From NCBI RefSeq assembly GCF_002078875.1, contig NC_034412.1:15031461-15095460 (forward strand): DNA of 64,000 nt, given 5' to 3'. The notes under the pieces are model-generated. The model was not told the DNA's origin. It searched no databases and saw only the letters and a list, made by a program, of their open reading frames with translations. Of this stretch, positions 1-13,800 are shown piece by piece. This DNA is from Numida meleagris (lineage: Eukaryota; Chordata; Aves; Galliformes; Numididae). How positions within the stretch are numbered: position 1 is the stretch's first letter; each line of letters begins with the position of its first letter. Position numbers and translations under genes: made by a program.

Positions 1-3000
1 TCTTGCATCCTGCTTTGGATCTGGATCTTGTGGTTGCTGGCTGCCTGGGGAAATGTCTGAGCTGATCTTACCTATGCTCACAGCAACCCTGAGCTGCTGT
101 GGAGCTGGGGAAACATTTCCTCTGCATTGCACAAGTGTTCCTTGGAGTCCTTCTCCAAACAAAACATTTACCAAAAATGGGACTGTTTTACCCGAAAGTA
201 TCTAAGTCCATGAGAAAGTCCAGGTAGAGGGATCTGTGGTAGAGATTTACACTGGGCTATTTCACCTAGGGCTCTCTCTGTGGATTTCACAGCAATGAAA
301 AATGCTATTCTCGCCATTGCAGAGGACATCCTTAGATAGCACAGATTGAGTTGCTCTGCTCCAGGGGTAAGTGAGGGATTTGCCAATAAATATCTATAGA
401 TGAAGAGATGACACTTCTGCCAGTGCTGCTTTTGCATTGTTGCAGGTTCAGGGAAGGAGAAGAGACAACCGTCTTGATCTAACAATGCAAGAGAAAAAAT
501 GGAATGACAGAAATAAAACACCAGTCTCCGAGCTGTCAGAACATCTCCTCTGCCTAAAGGGGCCAGGCAAGGAGACACCGTAGGGAGAGCAGGTTACAAG
601 ACGACTTCAGAAAGAATGGATGCTGCCCTGTGTTTGTGTGCCAAGCAGCATGCTTGTCTGCTGTCTCCTCAGGCTCTAGAGAGGACTTCCCAGCAACGAG
701 TGTGGGCTCCAGCACGGGTCCTACATCTCATTCACTGGTGACTGATGCACTTTGTGCTTCGTTCTTGATTTAGCCAGATCAGATCTTTGCAGAGAGTGAA
801 GCGCTACCAAATAGACAAGCTCTGTAAGCCTCACAGGGTCTGGATGTTAATCTTCCTCCTCTTCTGTACGTGATGCTTGACTAAATAAGCGATTGAGTTA
901 ATGAATTTAACTTTAAGGCAATAAAGATGTCTATGTAAGAGCTTGAACACAACCACTAGTTAAATAAACTCCATCTAATTACATCTCACTGGTATGCAAT
1001 TATCAGCGCCAGCAGGGCTGGCCAGCTGGGTCCAGCCTCCAGCAGAGGGGCAGTGCTCTGCTCTGGGCCTGGCAACCTCCTTCCTCAGTCCAACATGGAG
1101 CTAGGAGGGGCTCCCTGCAGCAGCACGGCCCAGGAGGGGTCTGCATCTGTGCAGAAAAGCAATGTGTGAGTGTCAGTGCATCAGCAGCTATGGCTCTGCT
1201 CTGTGAGAAGGATCAGAAAAGTCCGACGTGGGATAAAGATTTCTCTTGCAACCTCTGCAGTAGGTTAATCGTTGCTGATTACAAACCCAATACAGTCTCA
1301 TTAATTTGCAACACAGAACAACAAGAGTTGTTCAACAGAGAGCGGCCCTGCATTCTTCTCCTTCAAGTGTGAAATTCCCACATTTCTTAGCAGCATGGCA
1401 GGAGGCTGTTTAGGAAGAAAATAGCACGTAGGTCTGGTAAGGGCCAAAAGCAACTGAGCAGCAGGTAACAGCTACCTGATGAATAGCACACGGTGTTTTA
1501 TGTCGCTTTTCCCTTTTAACTGTGACAATATTGCATGTGCATGTTAAGTTTGTTTTGCATCTTCCCAGCTGGATGGGAACGAGAGTAGATCTACTGAGCT
1601 GAGGATTTCTGTGCAGATGTCCCTGATGGATGATGGTGACATAAGCTGACTGTCTTAGGGATTTCACGTAAGCTGAAGCTTGGAAGGCTGAGCTACACAG
1701 AAGAAGCATCAAAGCATGCCCAGGAGCCCAGAATAGGAAGGAGAAGCAGGCACAGGGACTGAAGTGGCTCAGAAGCACTAGAACTGGGCAGCAGATTAAA
1801 TATAAATTGCTGTGAATATGGTCTTAGCCTAAACCATCTCCAGTAAGATGGGTGAGATATCCTGCAGCATGCCACCCTTAGGGATCAGCAGCCTGTGTGG
1901 GGGTAGGGAGGGAGGATACAGGCTATTTTTTTTTTTGTATGCAGCCCTCGAAACACATGGCTAGTCCCTCCTTTCTTGTGGCCAGGCAATAATGCAAACA
2001 AAGAACCAACCCACCACACCTCCAAGTCACATTCAGAAAAACCATGGCCCAGGTGTTTAACATAGACACACCTGTAAATGAAAATTCAGAGCTTTGGCTT
2101 GCAGCATGCCATGGAGCAGCATGGTTAGGGCACGAGCAGGCAGATGTGCTGCATGGACAGGTGTGGGGGCACAGATCCAATCAGTGTTACACTCAAGGAT
2201 GACAGGCAGGTTTTGGGAAGGGAAGTGCTCATCCTCCCTGACTTGCTGTGTGCAAAATGTGTCACTTCACTGCTAAATCCAAAACAGCACGCTCACCTTT
2301 CAGCTACTGCATTTTAAAAAGCAATAGTCAAATGAGGCACGTGAAGCTGGCTACCCCAGAAGGAGCAGTAAGTAAAGCTTAGAGTCCCTTAAGCATATAT
2401 AAGTTACGCTCCCGTGCCTCCTCTATGTAAAGCAAAAACCTGCGGAGTCCTTCATCTCCAGCACCCTTGGGAGCAGCACTGCCACATGGTCACCAGGTCA
2501 GTGCCCACAGCGCGGCACAGGGGACCCGTGCAGTGCACACACAGCAGAGCGAGCGTGGCTGCAGTCGGAGCAGGTTTGCACCTTCCTGGTTACATGTGTT
2601 TGATGTCAGCTCCTCCATCAGCATGGGGCACACTGCAGGACTGCGTGGCTGTCCCTGTTCTGCGCGGCACAGTCACACCGCGCTGTGGCTCAGCATCCCT
2701 GGGATCAAGGGGCTTTTTATCTGGATGAGCTCCCGTGTAACTAGGCAGAAATACATCGCACAGGAGTGAAAGTAATCCTAACAGGAAATGGGGGAGTGTT
2801 CCCAGCAAGCAACCTGCTCGGTGCCTCTGTTGGAGATGGCTGGACACAATTCCCTTGGCAGCTCAGCGCTATTCATATGTAAATCGAAGCCGGTTCAAAG
2901 GCTTCTGCTGAATTCTTGATTCCCCCTGACTCTGGCTTTCAGTTTTCCCCATTATGCCAACAGCTTAGTCAGAAGTCTTTTAAATCACTGGAAACATCTC

Positions 3001-4791
3001 AATTATGTAATTAACCAGAATACGAATATCTGCAAGCTGCCACAGGGGAAGGATTGGGCTGCCCATGTCTGCGGGCACAGTGTGACAATGCGGACAAAGC
3101 TGTGTGACAATGGTTTTCAGCCAGGGCCTGTTGGTAGGAAGGTACAGCTGTGACTCTGCCCACTCCTCCAAGGGCATGGCAGCCACTGACTGCTGCTCCT
3201 GGAGATGGCTTGTGGAAAAATGCTTTGGGCACAAACTTCTTTAATTCAGATTAAAGTAGAAAGAAACAGAGATCTGATTCTGAATTCCAGGACTTTGATG
3301 CAGAAGGGAGCATGCAGAGACTGCAAGTGGAATGGAGTAAGGAATGGAAGTAAAGGTACATTTGGTTGCCACTTCTGGTTCTGCATCCTCAGAGCAACCT
3401 GCGTATCACAGGGGATATCAAACAAACAGAAAGGGTCGGTCAGATGTATGAGAAAGAAGAGATCTCTTCCACAGAGAAAATGGGATCAATGGCAGGGCAG
3501 GACGGCCCCAGGTTAAGTTAACTCTTTGCTTGGTTTTCAATAGGAAAACAATAATGATGAATATGAGGAAGAGGCAAAATAGATAATAGGATAACTAAGT
3601 ATTCTAGTATGAGATTTTTTTTTCAGTTCAGAGCTGTGTAAAAAGCAGTTTCAGTACTTGGAGTGGACTGACATGACGGCAGAAAAAGCTGTATCTGAAC
3701 GAGTCTCTCATGTCTGGGACATTCCCATATGACTCAGGAAAAGACAAAGTTATCTGTAGTTAAGGGAGAAGAGGGGAGGCAAGCTTGAGCTCCAGTGCTC
3801 TGGCTGCAGCAGAAAGCTAGGTCTTAAATTGGGAAAGAGTAAGAGTTAATGGAAAACACAACGACATTAAATATGGACTTTGCAAAGAGAAACGTTGTCA
3901 GACTTTATTCTTTCTTCCTTTGAAAGTCAAAGGAAGCCCCTTAGAGCTCATCTCTTTGGACTTCAGAGAAGCGGCTGACATGGCATCAAAGGGAGATTAG
4001 CAGACTGGAGACGCTTCTGCTAAAACGCGTTATGAAGCAGGAAGGAACCGAACCAGCTCCAAGGGCAGCAGTGAAAAGCAGTGCTGATGGAGGGAGGGTG
4101 AACCTGGAGAGGAGGGAATGATGCAGGCCCTTCAGGGCTGGCCGCTGAGTTTTGTATTCCCACGTGTGGCACAAGAAGTGCCGGCAGCGCCAGGTCACCT
4201 TAGGGCAGCGGCTCCCAGGTGAGCGGGGATGCTCCTAGCAGCACTGGCCCCTGCTGCTGTCCTCACACGCTCGGGGCCATCTCACCGAGCTAATGACACA
4301 GGCGGTTGCTTCATGGTGGTCAGAGCCCTCGGCTCATAGAATAGGAGCTTGGATTTCCTGCCTTTCATCAAGTCAGGAGCCCTTCAGAATCCAGCTCATT
4401 GAGGGTAGATAACATCTCTTGGCGCGCGCTCTTTCCTCACTTGTCGGTTAACTTCATTGTTCAGCCTCTGCACGGTGCACAATACTTCTCACCCCTGGTA
4501 ATCTCCAGCAAATTTCCTGACTGATGTGGATGGATACCAGCCAGGCACCACCAGTTATGGTATAGGGGAGTTCGTTATCTCTGTGTTCCCTTTTTCCCTC
4601 CCGTTCCTACCACCAGCAGCACAATGTGGGGCTGCAGGAGCACCTGCAAGGGCTGGAGGTACCCTGGTTCTCCTCTGGTTCTCCTTAGGGACGGTGCACA
4701 GCAGCGGTTACAGCCGGCATCAGGTGCTCCAATTCTGTTAGATAATGGCACCACTCCAGCGAAGTCAGTGAGGTTCAAAGAAATTAAGGAG

Positions 4792-4813
4792 TATAATTTT
4801 AATTAAAATTATA
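4792..4813. repeat. 22-base perfect AT palindrome
   Basis: The 22 bases read identically on both strands and consist only of A and T, centred on AATT. It sits in gene-free DNA. It is probably a chance AT-rich palindrome; no flanking repeat or gene gives it a role. Confidence 0.5.
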
Positions 4814-7800
4814 AACTAGTGAACCAGGTTCCCAAGGGACACAGTAAAATATCCACCACAGAGCTTTCAGAGCAAGGCTAATTGCACAGCCAGAAAATTC
4901 AACAATCCTCAGTCTGCAACAGGCGTGGGAACCACGCAGAGATCTCTGCAGCTCCTTCAGAGCCCAAACTTCTCAGCGTCAGCCAACCTGGGCCTTCCTC
5001 CACGGCTGCTGTGGATATTTGCCAGCTGCTCCCCACCGCTATTTAACTAGATGTGGTCACCAACAGCTCACTCCTCACCCCCAGGCTGTGCCCTTTATAG
5101 CCATCTCCTCATCCCCACAAACCTGCTGCTGCCTGCTAGCAGTGTAGTGCTTTGTGTCACGCTACCAACTGAAAAGCCTTTTGCTGCTGTCACTGAGCCT
5201 TACAAAGAAGAGCGGTTAGATGTGGAAATGCCTTTGCAATTCAGGAATACAGCACTGAGCCTAAAAAGCAAATCCCAGCAGAGGGCATTCATCTGCAGGA
5301 AGGGGATAGATCCAAACTGGGGCCACATTGTGTTCACCCACAGAGTACCAGCAGTAAGAACAGGAGCAGTCCCTTTGCTTTTTGCTTTTTGCTCCACCAG
5401 CAACCGTGATATGAGGCTGTTATAATACAGTGCTAAAGAGTAACTGAAAATGCAGCATCTCTGCTCTGTCAGACTGCTGCCAGGACACCTAGCTCAAAGC
5501 GTGGGTTTGTCAGGACAGCCCCACAGCCCTTGCAGCCAGCAGGGCCTGAGCTCAGCAGCTGTGGCACAGCTGTCCTGCTGAGGAAGGGGCCTGAGCTGCC
5601 CTGAGTCTCTGCAGGTTGCACAGGGAAGCGGAGGCTGCTGTTGGTGGTTCACCTCAGCAGTGAGGGGTGGCCCGCTGGGTGATTGGTACACCTGTTTCTC
5701 TAGGGAAACGTTTTTGTAAGGTGGGAAGCAGTCTGTGTGAATTTACTTAGGAAAGCTCATTTGTAATAAATCCAAGCCCTAGCTCCGGTTCTCATTTGTC
5801 CGAAAAAATAATTGCTTAGCAAGAATCAGTGCGACTCAGCTCGGATCTGCAGCACACACAAGTAGGAATGCAGCTGTGATTTGAATCACTAAAAGCTTCC
5901 TGATTTGCTTCCTACTGGAAACGAGCTGAGGATGAAGACCTCGGGAGCACAGGCAGCTTTCCTCCCAGCTGACTCTTAAAAGGACCGAACAGGACCGCAC
6001 CAGCTCACGGTGGAAAAAAGCGTTAAACTGGCACATTTGGAAGTCCATGAGTTCATCAGCTCTGAAGAGCAGTACTTCGGGAGAGCACCAAGGGGCTGTC
6101 TGAAGGCAGCTGGACACCCAGGCCAGGAGACTGCCACTCACACCGCACTGCCTGCGAGCAGGTGGATTGGAGCCAGCTCTTGGGGATGTGGATCACAGCA
6201 CAGACCAGACTAACTTCATCTTTTTTCATGCCAAAACACTTATCCTATTCCTCCAATGTGGCTTTTCTCATGGAAAAAGCCTTTATAGAACCCACAGTAG
6301 GGTTGTTTTTTGTTCTGGTTTATCTGATCTACCAAGGCCTATAGTATACGTTTTTGGTTAGGGAATAAGGTTGGCAAAAGGTCATACATGTAAGTATATG
6401 GATGCCATTCATACTGAAATTTCTGTGACGCTGTACCTGTGCATATTTGGGCAGAGATACCAGCACACTCTGGGTAATGATACAAAAGAGCAGTGAACTG
6501 TGCTGCTTCAGAAGTTTCACGAAAATAAGTACTTACTGGAAAGTTGGATTGGGATCCAGGATGAGATTTGAACAGAACCTACGAAATAAGGCTTTCTGCT
6601 GGGCTGCTAATCAACTAACTTTATTTTTGCAAGCTTTGCCTAAGCAAATCCAGCTGTGCTGCTGCAGAACTCCGTGCGATGCCCTGTGCATCCTGCTGAG
6701 CTGGTGGCTGGGCAGAGAGCTTGGGCACAGCTGGCTGTGGCTGCTCCCCAGCACTCGGGGCTGCTCACAGGGCGGGGGCAGACTGGTGTCAGCAGGGAAT
6801 TTGGGGGCTGGCACCACAAATGGAGGCAATAAGACGTATCATCAGGCAGGAGTTAGAATTAGGTAGAAAGAAAGAAGCTTTGTGTGGGTGGTGAGAGGAA
6901 AAAGGGCAGATTAAGAAGACAAGGATAAGAATCTGAAAATCACGCAAAACCAGTTCTGTGTCAGGCAGGGAGTGATTAACTCACCCTTTTTCTAAACATG
7001 GAGCCATGGTGCTGATCTAGAAACACCCTGTCTGACACCAGGTGGAACTTGGCGCCCTGAGTATGTTTTGCTTTGGATTTTCGGTGGTTTTTATGCATAG
7101 TTCTGTCACTGCAGAGGGATGGATGTGAACGCTACCTCCACAGCACATGCTGGGAAAGGCACGGGCCTGGGTGAGGGGCAGTGCCTGGCAGAGCAGTTCA
7201 GGACAGCTCTAGTCACAGACATCAGCCTCCTCAGACCAGCGCAGCAAGGAAGGGGCAGCTCTTGGCTTTCCAGACCTCTGCAGGACTCAGCTAAAAACAG
7301 AGTTCAGGGGACTTCACTCTTTGTCCTGTGAGAAGCAGTCAAAAACCTTGACGTGTGCTTTCACATGTGAGAGAGGAAGCAACCACCCTGCATTTAGCAA
7401 AGCCGAGTATGTGCAAAGTCTACTGCTGGGAGAAGAAAGTTGTTCCAAAGAAGAAAAGACAGGCAGTTATTATTCTGTCTACATAGGACTAATTAAATAA
7501 CCCCATGTCTATAAACCGTAACTTGAAAATGTTCCCTGTAGCAGAATGTGCCAGCCCACAGCTACATGAAATAGAGAAAACCCATTATGAGTGACCAAAA
7601 TCATTGGAAACTGTGGAAATGTTGCCTCAGGCTGAAAGGCCCTTTCCCGTGGAAAAAAAAATTTGCAGTTGTCTATTAATACTGTTCATGGCTAAGAACG
7701 AGTGCTCGTATGCTCCGGGTTTCATCAAAGCGGTTTTCATACAGGCTGTTCTGAAGTGAATGCAAAAGGAGCAAATTTCCTTCCTCGTTATTCTGACGTA

Positions 7801-10009
7801 TTCCTTCCTCCCCCTCCTCTCCCACCTGGTGCATCAGGCACTGGGGAGAGTGAGAACCTGAAAAGCAGAACATCGATGTGCGGGACAAGCAGCCACGTGG
7901 CGTGGAGGACTGGATTCTCTGTGTAATGACAGATTTCTGGACTAAGAAATGTAAGGAGGTGCTATGAGAATGCTGGTTCCATGTAGAAACAGCCGAGGCT
8001 AGACCCTGCTGCTAGTGGAAGAAATTACAAGTGATGGCTGGCCCTCAGCTCAGGGCTCCACGAACACTCTCCTTTGATACAAGGTGAGGGTGCTTTTGTC
8101 TTCCTGTTCAGAGCTGGCTGGGTTGGGGAACGCTGACAAAGAGACCGAGGCCATCTCCACATCCTCAAGGATGCAACGAGGGCGCTGTGCACCAGGGGGG
8201 CAGGAAGGCCTGGTCTGCAGGTGCCGGGTACGGGGAGCTCTGTCCTTTGGATGGCACCAAAACCCCGCGCTCAGAGTGAGTCATTTATGACTGCAAAGTC
8301 CCAGACAAAACAGATGAGATCAGCAGGCAGAGGGCAGGCCCACAGACATCTGTTTGTAGCCATCCCATGTGTTAAAATGGCACTGCTGTGTTCCGGCATC
8401 TTAATGGTTTGGAATTAGGGCAAAACCACACAGCAAGAGGTTAAACAGTTATCTTATGGAGAAATTAAATGTATCTGTGGCTCTTGCTGTGTATGGGATG
8501 GAGCTCTTTGTAAGAGTAATTAGGGAAAACATACTTGAAATAAAGAGCCTTGTTGGTTTGGTTTTGTGATATTATTAGTGCTTAACTGAGAGAGAAGCGC
8601 TGGCCTTCTGCACCCTCTGCATCCTGCTGTGCCCACTGGAGCTGCACGTGAGCCCATCCTTCACTTCCCACCTGGCTGAGCCATGGCCATGGCCAAGCCC
8701 TGGGGCACAGGGTGCTGCCGGGCCTTGGCCAAATGCCACTGCCTGGGGCTGCTGCCCCCGGATGGGCTCTGCCCGGCACAGCCCTGCTCACCCCCACTGC
8801 TGCCTGGTCCCCCCGTGGCTGTTTGGATTCAATCAGCAACAAATGACTTTTATTGTACCCAAATTAAAGCTGCTCCTTGAAGCTATTGTGAGGGCCGCTG
8901 CAATCAAAGGCGAACGGGGACACTGCGGGTGGAAACAGTCGGCAGCGGTGTGCCAGACACAGGGATGGTGTACACTGGGGTGAAGATGAAGAAGACACCG
9001 AGGCACCTCCCGTGGTCCATTGTTCAGGACTTGAAAGGGCTGGGGATCTGCAGCACTCCTACTAGCTGCTATCTTCCCACAGCAGCAATTATGGGCTGAA
9101 TGAGGCTCAGAGACAGTGACTGCAAAGGGCCCGTAAAGCTGCACCTTTTTGGTTCATTTCCTTGATTGCCTCTGTTTCCATTATATCCACCCCTCCAGGA
9201 TATGTCTTTTAATCCTCTGAGCTGATCTATCTCCATGAATATTCACAGCCTGTGGCACACTTATTACTGCTGCCTGGATGTCCCGAAGCTGCTATCAATC
9301 ATACCTTAATCTTGCATGCAGCTCCTAGGACTTCATCTGAAACGCAAATGGAAAATACGGAAAATGTAAAGAACCAAGAGAAGAAAAAGTCAAAGTCAGT
9401 AAATGCTGATGTTGGGGCTCCTGGTTCAGTTTCCTGTTGATTTTCACATTATTGATATTGGAATAGCAACTGATCTGGCAGCATTTGCCGAAAGGCCGCA
9501 TCTGCAGCACTGTGCCATCCCTTGCAAAGGAGCTGTTCAAACCCCCAGCCATCGTCACAGCACAGCCCTGCTCTCCCTGCACTGCTGCGATGCCCTTTCC
9601 CACGGGCACGAGCAGAGCAGCAGCACGGTGGGGCAGGGCTGGTTGTGGCACAGCAGACAGCCCCACAGACAGGAATCCTCATTGCTGCTGGACTGCTGAA
9701 AAACGGAGGGGAAGTTTGGTGCAGGTGGGAGGACTGAGCATGAACAGAACGAGCAGCTGTGGCTTTTGGGTACAAATCACTGTATGTACACTGGCTTGCT
9801 TTCCTATTTTGGGGGCAGGCTGATCTTTATCAGCTGCTTGTTCAATGCTGTGTTAGTACAGCTCAGCGGCTGTGCCGTGTGCTTCATGAACCACTTAGTC
9901 AAGGTGATGTTGTGCCATGCCGTAAGGGTGGCTGGTGGCACACAGATGCAGGAATTTGCTGATGCATGTGGGCAAGCGGGCAAAGTGGCTCTCCCAAGCT
10001 GTTAGGGCA

Positions 10010-10850
10010 GAGCTGCTCCGCTGGTCAGCTCCTGCACGCACTGAGCTGCTCCTGTCCCTGCGTGCCGCCCCGCTCCCGGGACAAGCGGTGCGACAAAAGC
10101 CATCCTCGGGCAGGATTAGGGTTAGGCTGGCTGAGTCACACCGAGCCGCCCTGGCGCTCAGCGCAGGCTGCGAGAACCGGAGGGTGTTCCCTGAAGCAGG
10201 GACATTAATCACCACTGTTTTACACATCACTTTGCTCGCATTTCTTCTTCTACATAAAAAGGGTAAGAACCCTTTTGTCATCAAGTGACGGGGAGGAACA
10301 ATAGCTCTGCTCACTCCGTCACCGCCCCGCAGAGGCTGAATCACCACCGCAAGGCGGGCACATCATCCCCGGCCCGCTGCTCAGCTCCTGCACGGCGGTG
10401 ACTCATGCTGGAGCAGGGATGGGAGCGGAAGGCGGACGCCACAGCCCCCCTGTACCAGCCGCGAGCTGAGCGCCGATCTGCGGCTGGCATCAGTGGGGCA
10501 GGACAGCGAGGGGGCGGGGGGCTGAGGACGACGCGCGGCCAGGACTGGAGCTGTGCGGGGCACAGGGGGCACAGGCAGCCCCTGCCTCGCAGCCGTGGGC
10601 ATGCGGTGCTGATGCTGGGCCGGAGAGCCTTACTTCACGGCTTGGATCTCGCCTTAGCCCCCTCCGCCAGCCCAGCTTTGCGGTTAGCAGGGGAGCCCCG
10701 AGCCCAGGACGCTGCAGGGGCTGTGTGAGCGCCCGGTCACCCCAGGGCTTTGGCTCTGCCCGGCCTCTCCCCAGCACAGGGCTGTGGTGGGAAGGCAGCC
10801 GGCGCCGCGGGCTGCTCTGCTGTAAATGAAGCGGTACAAGAGAAGGTCAG
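10010..10850. promoter_or_regulatory. CpG-rich block, possible orphan promoter
   Basis: CpG dinucleotides are clearly denser here than in the surrounding DNA, with stretches such as cgtgccgccccgctcccggg, and the block contains an AP-1-like tgactca site near 10.4 kb. No coding exon that I recognise starts from it on either strand. It could be the promoter of a noncoding RNA, a distal regulatory element, or simply GC-rich avian DNA. The CpG richness is visible; any function is inference. Confidence 0.35.
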
Positions 10851-13800
10851 CGCGTTAGCTCATTGCTAACAGAAAAGTTCAGGCAATTAAGCTTTCAGAC
10901 ACATTGGAGGGTACTGGCAGTGATTACAAATGTCAGAAAAACATTTTATGGCAATAAATAACAAACGAACACAGACTTTTACCAGGCTCTTGAAGCCTGG
11001 AGGGAAAGAAGGTCTTTTATTATTTTTTTTCTTAGAAACTTTCCCTCTGCAAAGACAGTCAGCAAATCCTAGCCATTGTACGAAGGAGACTCTCTTACTC
11101 CACCATCTCAGAACAGTCAATTCCATATAACAGATAACAGGCTTGCTCAGAGATCTTCTAAAGAGACCAGCAAGTGAGCAGGAACGGGATGCTGCTGCTG
11201 CCCAAAGGGCGGTGCGAGCATTACAGAAGTGCTGGGCTGCGGGTGGTTGGAGCTTAGCAGCGCTAAGAGTAGAGCGGGAATGCTGGGGTTGAGGGAGTGA
11301 GCAGGGCCAGCTCTGCACCCCACCGTCTGAGAGGGAGAGCGGTATCTCCCCATACCCGGTACATGGGTCTGAGCAAGCCCAGCCCTCCCCCAGACACCTC
11401 GGGACCTCTTTTCCCCAGGAAGGGGAAGGGACTTCAAATAAACCCTTGGGACTCCTGCTCCCTCCCTCCTGCTTGGGGCTGCTCCCAGCAGCTGCAGCCC
11501 GCTCCATGGTGAGGGAAGGCCGGCATTCCTGGTCACTGCCCCAGCCCAGAGGGCACAGCTCCAAGGAGAGGAAAGCCACCGGCCTCCCAGACTCGTGCAG
11601 ACATCAGGAGCTGCTGGTGCTGCCAGCCAGGCCTGTCAGCTGCTGGGGGGGCAGAATCACATACAGGGACATGAGCTGGTTGAAAGTCTGCTCTTGGCCA
11701 TTTGCTGTCTTCCCTCACAGAAATCCCCCAGGACAGCTGTGGTCCCTTCAGGAACGCTGCTATCTGTGCCCCCACTCCCCTGCTGCCCAGTGCTGCAGCA
11801 CTGCATGGGCTCCTGTGAGCTTTCCCACTGTATCTCAGATCAAAGCGGGCCAGCTTGAGGCACTGCTGAGAGTGGGTTTTAAAGTGTTGCAGCTCAGTCC
11901 TAAATAAATCCCATCTGCTTTCATCCTCGCTGCAGTTTAACAGACATTTACAGGCCCCCGGGTAGCGCCTCATGGATTCCCTTCCTCCTTGCTGTATCAA
12001 ACGGGGATGCATCCCATTGAAAACCACATTTCAAAGATGTCGGCATCTCCTGGGTGCTGTCTGCATGGGCCGGGTGCAGTGAGGGCGGTGCAGCGCTGGG
12101 GCTGCACTCTCCAGGAACACATCGCCGTGTGCTCGTGTCGCCTGCAGCATTCGGCTCCCAGTCCTCGCTGAGTTCTTGCTACAACAAACCTGCTGTTTCC
12201 TGCACAGCGATGCACAGACCTGGTGGGCTGGTTCAGCTCTGCTTGCAGCATTCAGACTCCTAAGGCCTGAAAAACTGGCTGCAGGTCTCTGTGGCAACAC
12301 GTTATCTCACAAGATTTATGGTCTACCCCGTTCCAGGTGAAGTCAGAAATACCACTGCAGTGATCTATCCTGATATTGCCACATTTCTACACTGCTGCTC
12401 TGACACTCACCGCTAAGGGAGAAATGATGATAGGAACAGTTACACTTCCACCCAGGGAACTTCCTGGGGGCTGTGCCGGTATCGTGGGGTGATGACAGCA
12501 CTGTCCTGCTGTTCCCAGCTTGTACTTCTGCCTGCAGAATAAGATTAAGTTGTGCTCAGGGAGGAGTACCTGGGCTAGCCTAGGAATAGAATGTGGGCTG
12601 TCTTTCTTCTGTTTCCTCTTATCCATTGGTAAAGGTGTGATGGAGGAGGTGAGGGGAGCAAACAGCCCAGGGACCAGCACGATGGAGTTGGTCAGAGATG
12701 CAGTCCCTGCACTCCAGGGGTGGCTGTAGTGGAACCACAGCTCCTGGGGCGCAGTTTCTTGGCACCATCTGAGCTCAGCTGGGCTGGGGGTGAGGTGACC
12801 TGCATGTCCTATGGCTGCAAAACGGGGCCAGCCCCGCCTCAGGAGAGCGCTGCTTCTTCAGGAGTGAGTTGCTGTGTGATGACAGCTCTGCTGAGCTCTT
12901 CTGCTAAAGCTTTCCCATGTTACACCAGGAATTACACAACCTCGTGCTAGAGGAGGAAGGAGAGAGAAAAACTCGGTGAGCCTGCAGTCAGGGCAGCTGC
13001 ATGGCACGTACTGGTCTGATGCCTCTTCCAGGTAATTATGTATACCCAATGGTAGAGCTCCATAAGTGCAGAGACGCATTTGTGATCGGAGACAGACACT
13101 GACAAAGAGTCATCTTCAAACAAGCACACAAACAGCAAACAAAACACTCTGTTAGCAAACATGATTTTAAAGTAGCAGCCTACATCTTACCCAGCTTCCC
13201 CGCCCCTACGCTTCCTGCAGGCTGCCCCGAGCTGCTGTCTGGGGGCAGGAGCCTGGTCTGCATTTTCCCTGGCTGTCCTCAAGTCTTGGGGCCCTTCCAA
13301 GGCGAAATGGGAGGTGGTAGTCCTCCACCTGCCCCTCACCTGTTGTGCGGGAGCTGCAGAACGCATTGTGCCACTGCGCATCTCTCTCAGCATGGTTGTG
13401 GGTGAGAGCAGGGCTCTGTCCCCGGGAGGTGCTCCCGGGGAGCTGTTGTTGTTGTTTGTGAGTTATGCGTACCATCTCCTACTGGTTTGCTGGGACCGAG
13501 CTGGAAGCTGCTGGTTTTTCAGAGCCACAAAGCCTGAAGTGCCGGCAGCTGCATTTCTGCTCTGCAGCGAGGTTTCTGCTTCAGTCAAATCTCAGTACAG
13601 ACAGGGATTTGACTTTGTGGCTCAGCAGCTGAGACATTTGCATGCTTAATTCAGTTACTATTTCATTCTTACATTCAGTTCACTTGGGGCAGGCATCCTG
13701 TGCTCAGCTATGCAATGCTGCCAGGACAGGACTGAGCCCTTTCTCTTTCTGTTCCCAGAGCAGCGAGACTCAGACAAACCCACGGGGACAGAAGTTAGCT

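Noticed and set aside
10112..10124. ttagggttagg, resembling telomeric repeats
   Set aside because: Less than two units; too short to be an interstitial telomeric tract.
10887..11579. A 230-residue open frame on the minus strand
   Set aside because: No family resemblance, Ser/Pro/Cys-rich composition typical of noncoding frames, and competing frames on the other strand.
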